Positions 26,357-34,842 of a DNA stretch of 64,000 nucleotides are shown piece after piece. The DNA is taken from positions 186,001 through 250,000 of the forward strand of contig JAZRMW010000063.1 of the NCBI GenBank assembly GCA_045647865.1. The letters are read 5' to 3'. Origin of the DNA: Phocaeicola_A sp045647865 (lineage in GTDB: Bacteria > Bacteroidota > Bacteroidia > Bacteroidales > Bacteroidaceae). A model generated the notes under the pieces. The model was not told where the DNA came from and made no database searches. It saw only the letters and a program-made list of their open reading frames with translations. How positions within the stretch are numbered: position 1 is the first letter of the stretch; each line of letters opens with the position of its first letter. Both the position numbers and the translations under genes were made by a program.

Positions 26357-28183
26357 ATGAACACTTTAAACAAATTGGTGGACAGAATTCAATGTAAGAG
26401 TTTACATTGTTTTATGACGGGTATGCTCTGCCTCTCTTTTCTGGGAACATCACTCGCCTCTTGCGACAAGCTGGACGAACTGAAAGATGCCTTTGAGGAG
26501 TTGGAAAAAGACGATGAGACGGAACCACCTTACACAAGTCCCTATGAAGACTACGACAGTACGGCTACGGCCATGATACTGAAGCCACAGACAAAACCCA
26601 CCGAAGGGCTCTACGGCACGGGCGAAGCAGACAACCCCTACCTGATACGCAATGCGCCGGAGCTGAAGTACTTCATCAATGCCGTCAGCGACGGATCGCT
26701 AGAGACTTCGGGAAAGAACTTCAAACTGATGAACGACATCACCGTCTATAGGACCTACCAATGGTATCCCATCGGTGCCCCACAGACATTCAAAGTGAAC
26801 ACCGAAGACATATATACCTTCTACGGAGCTTTCGACGGAAACGGACACTCTATAAAGGGAACACTGAACTTGCAACCCGTACACCATTCGAATGGAAGCA
26901 GGACGAGTTTCGGCCTATTTGCCAGCATCGGTATTACCTACAACGAATACTCCGTAAAAGACCTGACGATAGATGCCGACGTGAACATCACCGGAGGAGC
27001 CGTAAGCAACAGCGAGACGCTGGCCGGAGCACATTCACGGGTGACCATAGGAGTGCTGGCAAGTTCATGCGCTTCACACACTATCTTCCGTAACTGCCAC
27101 ATCACGAGCGACATCAAATTCAACTACGATTGGCGTATCTATGAAATGCGCATAGGCGGATTCTGCGCGAGTGCCGGATGGAGCGAGTTCTATGACTGTT
27201 CGTTCAGCGGAAGCATCGACATGGACGGACGCGTGGCTGCCGGAAACATCGAGGTGGGCGGCATTGTGGGCGTCGTGACCGAACGTATCAGATTTGAGAA
27301 CTGTGTGAACAATGCCGACATCAAAGCTGACGGAATCACTTGTGTGCAACTCGACATGGGCGGCATCTGCGGTGACTACGGAATGGACCGCCGTGGAGGT
27401 GACCACTTCTGGTTCATCAACTGCCGCAATACAGGCAATCTCAGTTCCGACGGAATCACCCTGCAGATGGCCAACAACAGCATACTTGCAGGCGGCATCG
27501 TAGGACAGATGTGGGAATCGCTGAATAACGATCAAAGAGTCTTCACCGACTGCGAAAACTCAGGCAACATCACCATAGGACACATCCAACGCGGCGATGC
27601 CACAAGCGATGAGGAGGCACAGCCCTGGTTCTGCATTGGCGGCATTGTGGGACAAAATCTGAACGGTGTCTCTTTAGAACGCTGCATCAACACAGGCAAT
27701 GTGACAGCCGGAAGCACCGACTTCGGTCCCTATGCCGAATCCTATACGGGCGGAATAGGCGGTTACCTTACCGGCACCCAAGGCCTCACCGAATGCCGCA
27801 GTACGGGAGATGTGACAGGCATGGTGTTCCCCGAAAGTGTGATGAACGACGAATATACCCTTGACAATTATCCGCCCTTAGGCATTACCCGTTCCCATGT
27901 GGGCGGACTTGCCGGAGATTATGGATACTCTCCCGTCCACCAATGCTACACCGAAGGAAACATCATCGGCACAATGTATTGCGACGAAGGCTATACGGGC
28001 ACACTCTTCGGCTCAGCCCTATTCTATGCCGGCGTAGAACCCTTCATTTTCAGCTGCACCTCCACCCAAGCTGCCATCGACGGCAAGGTATATCCTGATG
28101 AGTACATCCTCGACAGCTATGTGGGCAACAGCAAATTTGTGGAGCAAGAAGAATATCTGATTGACTGCGAAGGGCATAAATGA
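26357..28183 (+). CDS. Surface lipoprotein with GLUG-type repeats
   Basis: 608 aa. Signal peptide with lipobox (SLASC, Cys36 by the ATG at 26357), acidic linker (EELEKDDETE), then a beta-helix-like body built of GLUG-type repeats: GTGEADNPYLIRNAPELKYF, FYGAFDGNGHSIKG, GLFASIG, GGIVGVVTERIRFENCVNNADI, GGIVGQMWESL, GGIVGQNLNGVSLERCINTGNV, GGIGGYLTG, VGGLAGDYG. Such repeats are found in bacterial adhesins and surface proteins. Likely exposed on the outer membrane. It is followed 98 bases later by the GH27 gene on the same strand, and both are richer in G+C than their neighbours, suggesting shared origin. Confidence 0.85.
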   Translation: MNTLNKLVDRIQCKSLHCFMTGMLCLSFLGTSLASCDKLDELKDAFEELEKDDETEPPYTSPYEDYDSTATAMILKPQTKPTEGLYGTGEADNPYLIRNAPELKYFINAVSDGSLETSGKNFKLMNDITVYRTYQWYPIGAPQTFKVNTEDIYTFYGAFDGNGHSIKGTLNLQPVHHSNGSRTSFGLFASIGITYNEYSVKDLTIDADVNITGGAVSNSETLAGAHSRVTIGVLASSCASHTIFRNCHITSDIKFNYDWRIYEMRIGGFCASAGWSEFYDCSFSGSIDMDGRVAAGNIEVGGIVGVVTERIRFENCVNNADIKADGITCVQLDMGGICGDYGMDRRGGDHFWFINCRNTGNLSSDGITLQMANNSILAGGIVGQMWESLNNDQRVFTDCENSGNITIGHIQRGDATSDEEAQPWFCIGGIVGQNLNGVSLERCINTGNVTAGSTDFGPYAESYTGGIGGYLTGTQGLTECRSTGDVTGMVFPESVMNDEYTLDNYPPLGITRSHVGGLAGDYGYSPVHQCYTEGNIIGTMYCDEGYTGTLFGSALFYAGVEPFIFSCTSTQAAIDGKVYPDEYILDSYVGNSKFVEQEEYLIDCEGHK

Positions 28184-28281
28184 CTTACACATTAATTTTA
28201 GCAGGTATGTCCGAATACAACTATTCGTTTTTGTAACATACCTCCATCAAATCATTTAACACCAACAAAAACTTACGAAGA

Positions 28282-31200
28282 ATGAAAAGAACAGTATTGA
28301 AGACGTTGGCAGCCGTAGCATTGATGACTATGGCCGTGCCTACAGTGGCTCAAACAGGCAACGAGCCGCCTTTTCAGAAATGGGCGCTGACCCCACCGAT
28401 GGGATGGAACTCATGGGACTGCTTCGGTCCTACAGTCGTGGAGGACGAGGTAAAACAGAATGCCGACTACATGGCACAGAAACTGGCCGTTTACGGATGG
28501 GAGTACATCGTGGTGGATATCCGCTGGTTCGTGGAGAACGACAAGGCTGGCGGGTACAACCAGACAAACCCCATCTATGTGTATGACGAATATGGGCGCT
28601 ACACCCCTGCTTTGAACCGTTTTCCCTCAGCCGCCAACGGTGTAGGCTTCAAGGCTTTGGCCGACTATGTACACAGCAAAGGCCTGAAGTTTGGTATTCA
28701 CCTGATGCGCGGACTGCCCAAAGTGGCGGCAGAAAAGAAACTTCCCGTCAAGGGGACCGACGGTATCACCTGCGACATGATCTGCAACAATGACTCAGCC
28801 TGCACCTGGCTGCGCGACAATTACAAGGTGGACTGCACCAAGCCGGGCGCACAGGAGTACTACAACTCATGCTTCGACCTCTATGCACAGTGGGGAGTGG
28901 ATTTCGTGAAGATTGACGACCTGGCCCGCCCCTACCACACGGGAGAGATAGAGATGATACGCAAGGCCATCGACCAGTGCGGACGCCCTATTGTGCTCAG
29001 CATCTCACCGGGCGAAACTCCGCTAGGCGAAGTGGAGCACGTGAAGAATCATGCCAACATGTGGCGTACGGTGGATGACTTCTGGGACAACTGGAGCCAG
29101 CTGAATTACCAGTTCCAGGTGTGCGCCAAGTGGGCACCCCATATTGCCCCAGGCACCTGGCCCGATGCCGACATGCTCCCCTTGGGTAAAATCAGTATCC
29201 GTGGCGAACGCGGTGCCGAACGATGGACACAGTTCACCCGCGACGAGCAATATACGATGATGAACCTGTGGACTATCTTCAAGAGTCCCCTGATGTTCGG
29301 CGGACATCTGCCGGAGAACGATGCTGCTACAGACTCGTTGCTGACCAACCGCGACGTCCTCTACATGCACCACTACTCAATGAACAACCGCGAAGTTACC
29401 AATCAGGACAACAAGGTGATGTGGAGCGCTGACGACCCGGCTAACGGTGACAAATTCGTAGCTCTTTTCAACCTGGGCGGCTCGGAATATGTCAATCCTA
29501 AGAACGTGCTGTGGCGAAGCGGCACCATCTCGTACCTGACCACAGGCTATGCCACCAATGTGGAAGTGGAGATACCCGAGGGCAGCCGCGAACTGGCCCT
29601 GGTGGCAACAGATGGAGGTGACGGATACGATAGCGACCATGCCGACTGGATAAATCCCACCGTCACACTGAAGGACGGAACGACCATTGACCTGACCGAC
29701 CGTAAGTATCTGCGCGGCACATGCGGGTGGGGAAACATTGCTGTAGATAAGAACATCAACGGCGGAACCCTCTCCATCGACGGCAAACAATATACCAACG
29801 GATTTGCCACACACGCCAACTCCATCCTGCTCTTCAGCCTGCCCGAGGGGGCTGTGAAGTTCACCGCCTTTGCAGGTATTGACAATACGGGTAGCGACCA
29901 GGGCAGCAAGTCGTCCGTAGAGTTCATGGTGTTCAACGAAGACCCCACCCTGCGGACAGAGACCACCGACCAATGGAGCGGCGGCAACGTGACCATCAAG
30001 ATTGATCCCACCAAACAAGCCGGGTACAGCGGATTCATCGGACGCGAAGCCGGCATACAGCAAGCAACCGTAGAAGCCGACATCACTGGTGCAGAGAAAC
30101 TCTACCTGGTAGTGACCAACGGTGGCGACAACCTGAGCTATGACCATGCCGACTGGGCCAACCCTGTGCTCATTGACAAAGCAGGCAACGAACATTCACT
30201 GACCAGCATAAACTGGGATGCCAACCCCGTGAACGGATGGAACGCTCCCAAGCTGAACAAGAACAACGACGGAAACACCATGAGCATCGGTGGCACGACG
30301 TACGACAAAGGATTCGGCGTGAACGCCCCCTCCATGCTCACCTTCACCTTGCCCGAAGGACACGAGTATGTACAGTTCAAAGCCATCGTCGGATACGATG
30401 ACGATGTAGTGAATGCCCCCTCGGGAGTGACCATGGAGTTCCGCGTCTTCACCCAAAATCCCGCGCCTGACAATGCGGCCATCGTCCCCCTTGACCTCAC
30501 CAAACTGGGTTTTGCTCCCGAACAGGAGTGCCGCATCACCGAAATGTGGAAAGGCACCGACATGGGCACTTTCAAAGGCAACGAGTTTGCACCCACGCTG
30601 CGCTCACATGCCAGCGGACTCTACCGCGTGACACCGCTGGGGCGAACGGAAGGGGCGACAGTGAGTCTGTATCGTCCCGAACAAGAAGCTGACAAGCCGA
30701 ACAGTTACTTGCACCTCAGTGTATCCGATGCTTCTACCGAAGGCGGCTACGTGCAACTGCTCTGCAATGGGAAAGTCTTGAGCGTGCAACGGCTGGACGC
30801 AGATGGGAAAGCCATCTACAACTATGGCGACCTCTATGCGGACACCTACACCTTTCAAGCCCTCTACAGCGGAACCACCACTACGGCCAATGCTGTTTCT
30901 GAGGAACTGACCATCACCGTAACAGGCGAAGCCGAAGACCTTACCCCACTGCATACCAGAGCCAACGAACTGCTGAAAGAAGCACAGGAGTTGGACCTCA
31001 CCAACGTGGCCGGTGCCCTGCGCGGAGCATTAGGGAGCCCCATCAACAAACCCGTGGACAATATGGATAAAGAAGATTTGGAAACCGTAATCACCCACCT
31101 GCAGACTGCCCTGGACGCCGCCCGCATGAGCATCAGCTACATGAAGACGCTGAAAGCGACCATCGGCGAAGCCACAGAGTTTCAGAACATCCTGGCTGAA

Positions 31201-32019
31201 AGCGAAGGGAAAACAGCACTGGGAACAGCCATCGCCTCAGCCGAGGGGATATATGCTGGCGAAGAATCAACCCTCGACGACGTAAAGACCGCCACCTCTA
31301 CCCTGCGGGCTGCCATCAGCGAGAGCAAGCGGACAGCCGAACCGCTGGAGGGACAGAGTTTCGACATGACGGAGTTTCTCACAAACCCCAGCTTCGAGAA
31401 CAAGACCACAGGTTGGAGTGTGACCAAACAGGTGAACGGATGGGAATCGTTTGACACCTGGAGCGACCGCCCGGCTGCCGACGGCACCTTCTTCATCAGC
31501 CTCTGCTACCAGAACATCACCTCCATCGACCTCCACCAGACCGTAAGCGGACTGCCTGCCGGAACATACACACTGGAGGCCAGCCTGCGCAACACTGATG
31601 GAGCCGACTTCCTGACCGACCAACGCATCTATGCCGAAGCGGACGGAGTACTCAGCGAATCGGACCAACTGACACAGGTGAGCGGCACGGGCAACAATGA
31701 CTGGTACCGCTTCAGTGTGGCCGATGTGGAACTTCCCGAAGGCAACCCCCTTCGCTTGGGCGTACGTTCCACCGGCACAGGTTCAGGCACCAAAGGATGG
31801 TTCCAGGCCGATGACTTCCGCCTCTACTACTGGGGAGCCTATCGGGCACGCGGCATCGACCTCCCCACCACCGTCCCCGGAGCCATTGTGAAGGAGCGCC
31901 AATACTTCAGTCTGGACGGCACACGCCTCAGTGCTCCACAACCCGGACTCAACATCGTAAAGGAAATCCTCATGAACGGACAAGTGAAGGTCAGCAAGGC
32001 ATTTTCCTTTGAACGTTAA
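28282..32019 (+). CDS. GH27 glycosidase, alpha-galactosidase or beta-L-arabinopyranosidase, with NPCBM and FIVAR-like modules
   Basis: 1245 aa with signal peptide (cleavage near TVAQ). GH27 barrel at about 30-400: TPPMGWNSWDCFG, nucleophile Asp212 in DFVKIDD, acid/base Asp266 in MWRTVDDF. The usual DDCW substrate-binding pair reads VVDIRW (Asp79, Ile80). Two NPCBM/NEW2-type modules follow (about 430-730; GGDGYDSDHADW and GGDNLSYDHADW), then a Fn3-like segment, FIVAR-like helices (about 890-1030) and a C-terminal carbohydrate-binding domain (NPSFENKTTGWSV). It ends in SKAFSFER rather than a sorting tail. It should release terminal galactose or arabinopyranose from plant polysaccharide side chains; see the finding on Ile80. 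Confidence 0.9.
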   Translation: MKRTVLKTLAAVALMTMAVPTVAQTGNEPPFQKWALTPPMGWNSWDCFGPTVVEDEVKQNADYMAQKLAVYGWEYIVVDIRWFVENDKAGGYNQTNPIYVYDEYGRYTPALNRFPSAANGVGFKALADYVHSKGLKFGIHLMRGLPKVAAEKKLPVKGTDGITCDMICNNDSACTWLRDNYKVDCTKPGAQEYYNSCFDLYAQWGVDFVKIDDLARPYHTGEIEMIRKAIDQCGRPIVLSISPGETPLGEVEHVKNHANMWRTVDDFWDNWSQLNYQFQVCAKWAPHIAPGTWPDADMLPLGKISIRGERGAERWTQFTRDEQYTMMNLWTIFKSPLMFGGHLPENDAATDSLLTNRDVLYMHHYSMNNREVTNQDNKVMWSADDPANGDKFVALFNLGGSEYVNPKNVLWRSGTISYLTTGYATNVEVEIPEGSRELALVATDGGDGYDSDHADWINPTVTLKDGTTIDLTDRKYLRGTCGWGNIAVDKNINGGTLSIDGKQYTNGFATHANSILLFSLPEGAVKFTAFAGIDNTGSDQGSKSSVEFMVFNEDPTLRTETTDQWSGGNVTIKIDPTKQAGYSGFIGREAGIQQATVEADITGAEKLYLVVTNGGDNLSYDHADWANPVLIDKAGNEHSLTSINWDANPVNGWNAPKLNKNNDGNTMSIGGTTYDKGFGVNAPSMLTFTLPEGHEYVQFKAIVGYDDDVVNAPSGVTMEFRVFTQNPAPDNAAIVPLDLTKLGFAPEQECRITEMWKGTDMGTFKGNEFAPTLRSHASGLYRVTPLGRTEGATVSLYRPEQEADKPNSYLHLSVSDASTEGGYVQLLCNGKVLSVQRLDADGKAIYNYGDLYADTYTFQALYSGTTTTANAVSEELTITVTGEAEDLTPLHTRANELLKEAQELDLTNVAGALRGALGSPINKPVDNMDKEDLETVITHLQTALDAARMSISYMKTLKATIGEATEFQNILAESEGKTALGTAIASAEGIYAGEESTLDDVKTATSTLRAAISESKRTAEPLEGQSFDMTEFLTNPSFENKTTGWSVTKQVNGWESFDTWSDRPAADGTFFISLCYQNITSIDLHQTVSGLPAGTYTLEASLRNTDGADFLTDQRIYAEADGVLSESDQLTQVSGTGNNDWYRFSVADVELPEGNPLRLGVRSTGTGSGTKGWFQADDFRLYYWGAYRARGIDLPTTVPGAIVKERQYFSLDGTRLSAPQPGLNIVKEILMNGQVKVSKAFSFER

Positions 32020-32060
32020 GTAACGGGATGGAGGTGTGTCAAAATGCCTTCATCACATTC

Positions 32061-32224
32061 TTTAGGCGCAGATGACGCGGATAAATTATAACCTTTATTC
32101 GCCTTTCGGCTCATCGACCATTCCAAAATATAAAATCTGAAGATGTTTTCGATGAACGAAGTGAATAAAACCTCTTTTAATTATGGTCGGGTATAATAAT
32201 AAATCCGCGTCATCTGCGTCTAAA
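32061..32224. repeat. Long inverted repeat of the ATCCGYGTMATCTGYG family
   Basis: Arms 32061-32082 and 32203-32224 match at 21 of 22 complementary positions, separated by 120 bases. The arm core is the same motif as at 17801-17869. The interior carries no convincing gene. Confidence 0.85.
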
Positions 32225-32230
32225 AAGTTA

Positions 32231-32452
32231 ATGGATATGGAAAGCGATAAGGTGGAGTCACGCAATCTCAACCAACGTTTCAGAATATACCGTAACGTTG
32301 CATTAAATTTGTTCGGTCGCGAAACGTTTGAACATATCGAATTCAAAGAAGTCAGTTCTTACCTGTTGGTAAACAGACGTTCATGCCAAGATATCCTTCA
32401 GAAATCAGAAGAAATAAAGAATATGTTTTTAAAGATAGGTTTTGTGTCTTAA
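32231..32452 (+). CDS. Possible small protein of unknown function
   Basis: 73-codon frame starting MDMESDKVESRN immediately after the inverted repeat, with mixed charged and hydrophobic composition (NLFGRETFEHIEF, SYLLVNRRSCQDIL). No family, promoter or ribosome site is recognised. It sits inside a repeat-rich stretch with no other gene, so it may be a fragment or chance frame. Confidence 0.25.
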   Translation: MDMESDKVESRNLNQRFRIYRNVALNLFGRETFEHIEFKEVSSYLLVNRRSCQDILQKSEEIKNMFLKIGFVS

Positions 32453-32479
32453 CCTTTCAAAGAGATATAACAATATAAC

Positions 32480-32652
32480 GAGGGTGTGTCAAAATACCAA
32501 CGGTCTCTGTCATTCTGAACGAAGTGAAGAATCTGTAAACATCAGCAGAAAATATAAAGCACACGTTATCAAACTATTCACTTCGTTCAGAATGACAAGA
32601 GACCGTCTGGAAATAACAATAAAAGAGCGCATTTGTATATTTGACACCCCTC
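32480..32652. mobile_element. MITE-like element with terminal inverted repeats and internal hairpin
   Basis: A 173-bp unit is bounded by GAGGGTGTGTCAAAA (32480-32494) and its imperfect inverse (32638-32652, inverse begins GAGGGGTGTCAAA). Inside, 32501-32532 and 32576-32605 form a stem of about 28 bp whose core reads TCATTCTGAACGAAGTGAA. It has no coding capacity. A frame across it gives HSERSEES/FTSFRMT-type peptides that recur in spurious ORFs of many genomes. A related outer motif, GGTGTGTCAAAATGCC, lies at 32034-32049. No clear target duplication. Confidence 0.7.
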
Positions 32653-32744
32653 AAAAAAAATAAATTGACATATTCACGAACATGCACATATCTTTACAAT
32701 TCCCAAATTTGTCAATTCAAACCTTCCGCATTCATTCAAAAAAG

Positions 32745-32862
32745 TCTGGATACTTACTCGAAAAAGTGTCCAGACTTTTTTGAGTTACACTGGACACTTA
32801 TTTCAGAACCCCTTGATACTTTTTTCAGTAAGTGTCCAGAGATTTTCAGTAAGTATCCAGAG
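32745..32862. repeat. Cluster of five TGTCCAGA-type repeats
   Basis: Copies in both orientations: TCTGGATACTTACT (32745-32758, reverse), AGTGTCCAGACT (32765-32776), TGGACACTTA (32791-32800, reverse, partial), and two tandem 21-bp units TTTTCAGTAAGTRTCCAGAG ending at 32841 and 32862. The cluster lies about 70 bases upstream of the promoter at 32932 and could be an iteron-like or operator array. Confidence 0.75.
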
Positions 32863-32931
32863 TTATCTGAGGGCAAATGAAATGAGGGGAAATGAGTAAA
32901 AATACATATTCTAAAAAAAATGGAACATTCA

Positions 32932-32963
32932 TTTGGTGGTTCCACAATTATGTGCTACATTTG
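32932..32963 (+). promoter_or_regulatory. Promoter of the 315-aa protein gene
   Basis: TTTG (32932-32935), 20 bases, TACATTTG (32956-32963): exact consensus. The leader to the start at 33101 is about 130 bases, longer than usual, leaving room for post-transcriptional control. Confidence 0.8.
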
Positions 32964-33100
32964 CCGACGGATCATTATGCATATTTTGTGAGTTCATGAG
33001 GTGCTGTGTCCTTGAATGGGCATGGCAGGCTGGAAATGGCGATGGAAGGTTTTTCGTGGACGTGGGTAAGAAGTTATAGTTTTTAACCTCTAAATATAAT

Positions 33101-34048
33101 ATGTATATGAATACGCTTTTGGAAAGCCTGTCGGGAGGGCTTGCAATGTCCCGAATTGAAGTGGAAGGTTCGACTTTGCGTCAAGTGGAACCGCCTGTTC
33201 TCGTTGATACTTCTTTGTTGCCTCGGCGTGTAAAGCATCGTATATTCTTGAAGAATGTTGCCATTTCGGCTGAATTGCCCAAGTTCCGTACTTTTGGGGT
33301 ATTGGTGGGGCGCAATGCGGGCAAAGCACTTGTGGAACGCTGTGCGCTGGAGCCTGTGAAACCTTCGCGTGGTCTATTGTTGCCTGGAATCAAGAGAGTA
33401 AAGCCCACCAGTGGTCTGTGGGTCAAACAACCAGTGGCAAGAAGCGGCCATGTGGTGGACTTTGGGCATTCTGCACTTCGCTTTTCTGCTTCTGCGGGCA
33501 GAATTGGTGACGAGATTGTCTCCATCCCCAAGAAAGATTTTGATCAGATAGAGATATTGGTTGCAAAACAAAAGAAAGACAACAATGAATTGAGTGCGAT
33601 GCTGAAACGCCAAAAGGCAAAGGGAAAACTCAATCTGTTCAATCCTGTGCTGGATGAGAACGAACTTGCGGACAGCTTTTACTCCTTGTACACGGATTGT
33701 GGGAAGAACAAGACCGTACCCGCTCAGAAGGAATGCGACAAATTGAAATTTTCGGCCTTTCTTTTTTACCTTGTCAAGATGGAGGGACTTGGAGGGGAAA
33801 GATGGACACAAGGGCGTTTTTATGAATTCATCCAGATGAAAGTGTTTACAGATTTGGGACAGGGTGTAAGAACATTCAATGGCCGACTGACCGAATTGGC
33901 TTTTTTGCCCAAAGCTGTGAAGAAACCGAAAGAATATGAGGCAAATTCGGACTTCAAATATTTCCAGAGTTTGATAATCAAATTCCGAAAAACGCCTTTT
34001 TACAATCATCTGCGAGTGTTGCGTGGGAATGTTTCTACATTCTTGTAA
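33101..34048 (+). CDS. 315-aa protein of unknown function
   Basis: I do not recognise this protein. It has no signal peptide or membrane segment and is basic. The first half (about 1-145) is rich in Val, Arg and Pro with few predicted helices. The second half is helical: a coiled segment DFDQIEILVAKQKKDNNELSAMLKRQ, then a compact domain with ADSFYSLYTDCGKNK, FSAFLFYLVKMEGLGG and RFYEFIQMKVFTDL. A second in-frame ATG is at codon 3. It has its own promoter and terminator and lies just before the DUF5675 cassette, oriented the same way. The layout suggests a phage-derived or mobile origin, which is inference only. Confidence 0.65.
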   Translation: MYMNTLLESLSGGLAMSRIEVEGSTLRQVEPPVLVDTSLLPRRVKHRIFLKNVAISAELPKFRTFGVLVGRNAGKALVERCALEPVKPSRGLLLPGIKRVKPTSGLWVKQPVARSGHVVDFGHSALRFSASAGRIGDEIVSIPKKDFDQIEILVAKQKKDNNELSAMLKRQKAKGKLNLFNPVLDENELADSFYSLYTDCGKNKTVPAQKECDKLKFSAFLFYLVKMEGLGGERWTQGRFYEFIQMKVFTDLGQGVRTFNGRLTELAFLPKAVKKPKEYEANSDFKYFQSLIIKFRKTPFYNHLRVLRGNVSTFL

Positions 34049-34072
34049 ATGCTTATTTTAAAGGTTTTTACA

Positions 34073-34107
34073 GAAGGAGAATCCATGGTTTTGGGTTCTC
34101 CTTTTTC
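34073..34107 (+). terminator. Terminator after the 315-aa gene
   Basis: Stem AAGGAGAA-CC with GG-TTCTCCTT around a short loop, followed by TTTTTC. It lies 25 bases past the stop at 34048 and separates this gene from the next promoter. Confidence 0.75.
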
Positions 34108-34140
34108 ATTCCGAGAAAATCAATTGCTTTTCCGAAGGTA

Positions 34141-34171
34141 TTGAAAAGGGCTTGCAAATGCCATATCTTTG
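34141..34171 (+). promoter_or_regulatory. Promoter of the DUF5675 cassette
   Basis: TTG (34141-34143), 20 bases, TATCTTTG (34164-34171). The leader to 34244 is about 65 bases and holds an AAAAAAGGAAAAGC ribosome-binding stretch. Confidence 0.75.
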
Positions 34172-34243
34172 TAATCGCTAAGCAGAAGGAACCGGGCTTG
34201 GCAGAGACGATAACCTGAGTAAATAATTAAAAAAGGAAAAGCA

Positions 34244-34651
34244 ATGAAACTGACACTGATTCGTACCGGCAGATTGGAAGGATACACGACAGGAGTGCTT
34301 TATGTGGACAGACTCATGTTCTGCCATACGTTGGAACCACAATGGCGCAACTTGGCCATTGAGAAAAAAGTGAGGGGGAAGACGGCAATCCCAGAGGGAA
34401 CTTACCGCATCAGACTGCTTCAATCACCAAAGTTCGGGCGCATGATGCCCTGCCTGTTGGACGTACCCCATTTCACAGGGATTCTGATTCATAGTGGGAA
34501 CTATGTGGGCGACACGAAGGGATGCATTCTGGTTGGTGAACGTGGAGACCGTGGAGCACTTTTATACTCGCGTCCCACTTTTGACCGCCTTTATCAGACA
34601 TTGGAAATGGCCTGTTCGGCCGGAGAGGAGATAACAATCACTATTCAATAA
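34244..34651 (+). CDS. DUF5675 family protein
   Basis: 135-aa soluble protein without signal peptide. Motifs typical of DUF5675: LTLIRTGRLEGYTTGVLYVD, FCHTLEPQWR, KTAIPEGTYRI, RMMPCLLDVPHFTGILIHSGN and DTKGCILVGE. The HSGN/DTxGCI pattern resembles the His/Cys arrangement of L,D-transpeptidase-like folds, but the family function is not established to my knowledge. In Bacteroidales prophage-like cassettes this position is often filled by an N-acetylmuramoyl-L-alanine amidase, so a cell-wall role is plausible. First gene of a cassette of five reaching 35629. Confidence 0.8.
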   Translation: MKLTLIRTGRLEGYTTGVLYVDRLMFCHTLEPQWRNLAIEKKVRGKTAIPEGTYRIRLLQSPKFGRMMPCLLDVPHFTGILIHSGNYVGDTKGCILVGERGDRGALLYSRPTFDRLYQTLEMACSAGEEITITIQ

Positions 34652-34670
34652 CCCTTTAACACATAAAGTT

Positions 34671-34805
34671 ATGAACAAGAAAAAATCAACGAGCAAACAT
34701 CCCGATTGGGTCAGTCTGGTGATGAAGGTGCTGGAGTTCCTTATCTGCCTTCTCAAGAAGGGCAAGGAGTCATCAGGTAATAATAATCAGAAACAACAGC
34801 AGTAA
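34671..34805 (+). CDS. 44-aa small protein with membrane-like helix
   Basis: Starts ATG AAC AAG 19 bases after the DUF5675 stop. MNKKKSTSKHPDW is followed by a hydrophobic/amphipathic helix (VSLVMKVLEFLICLLKK) and a polar NNNQKQQQ tail. Tight spacing between two recognised genes, a proper start and a preceding A-rich leader support it being real. No family is recognised. A helix with flanking lysines suggests membrane association. Confidence 0.65.
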   Translation: MNKKKSTSKHPDWVSLVMKVLEFLICLLKKGKESSGNNNQKQQQ

Positions 34806-34842
34806 TTAACCGTTTTTATCAACTTTCTAATCTTTTAGTTTT

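Noticed and set aside
29377..30195. 272-codon minus-strand open frame
   Set aside because: Antisense to the GH27 gene in a G+C-rich stretch, where few stop codons are expected by chance.
32442..32663. 73-codon frame with HSERSEES and FTSFRMT peptides
   Set aside because: Product of the repeat stem of the MITE-like element, a known source of false ORFs.
32641..32880. 79-codon plus-strand frame and its minus counterpart at 32754-32945
   Set aside because: Made of the TGTCCAGA repeats; no start signals or protein-like pattern.
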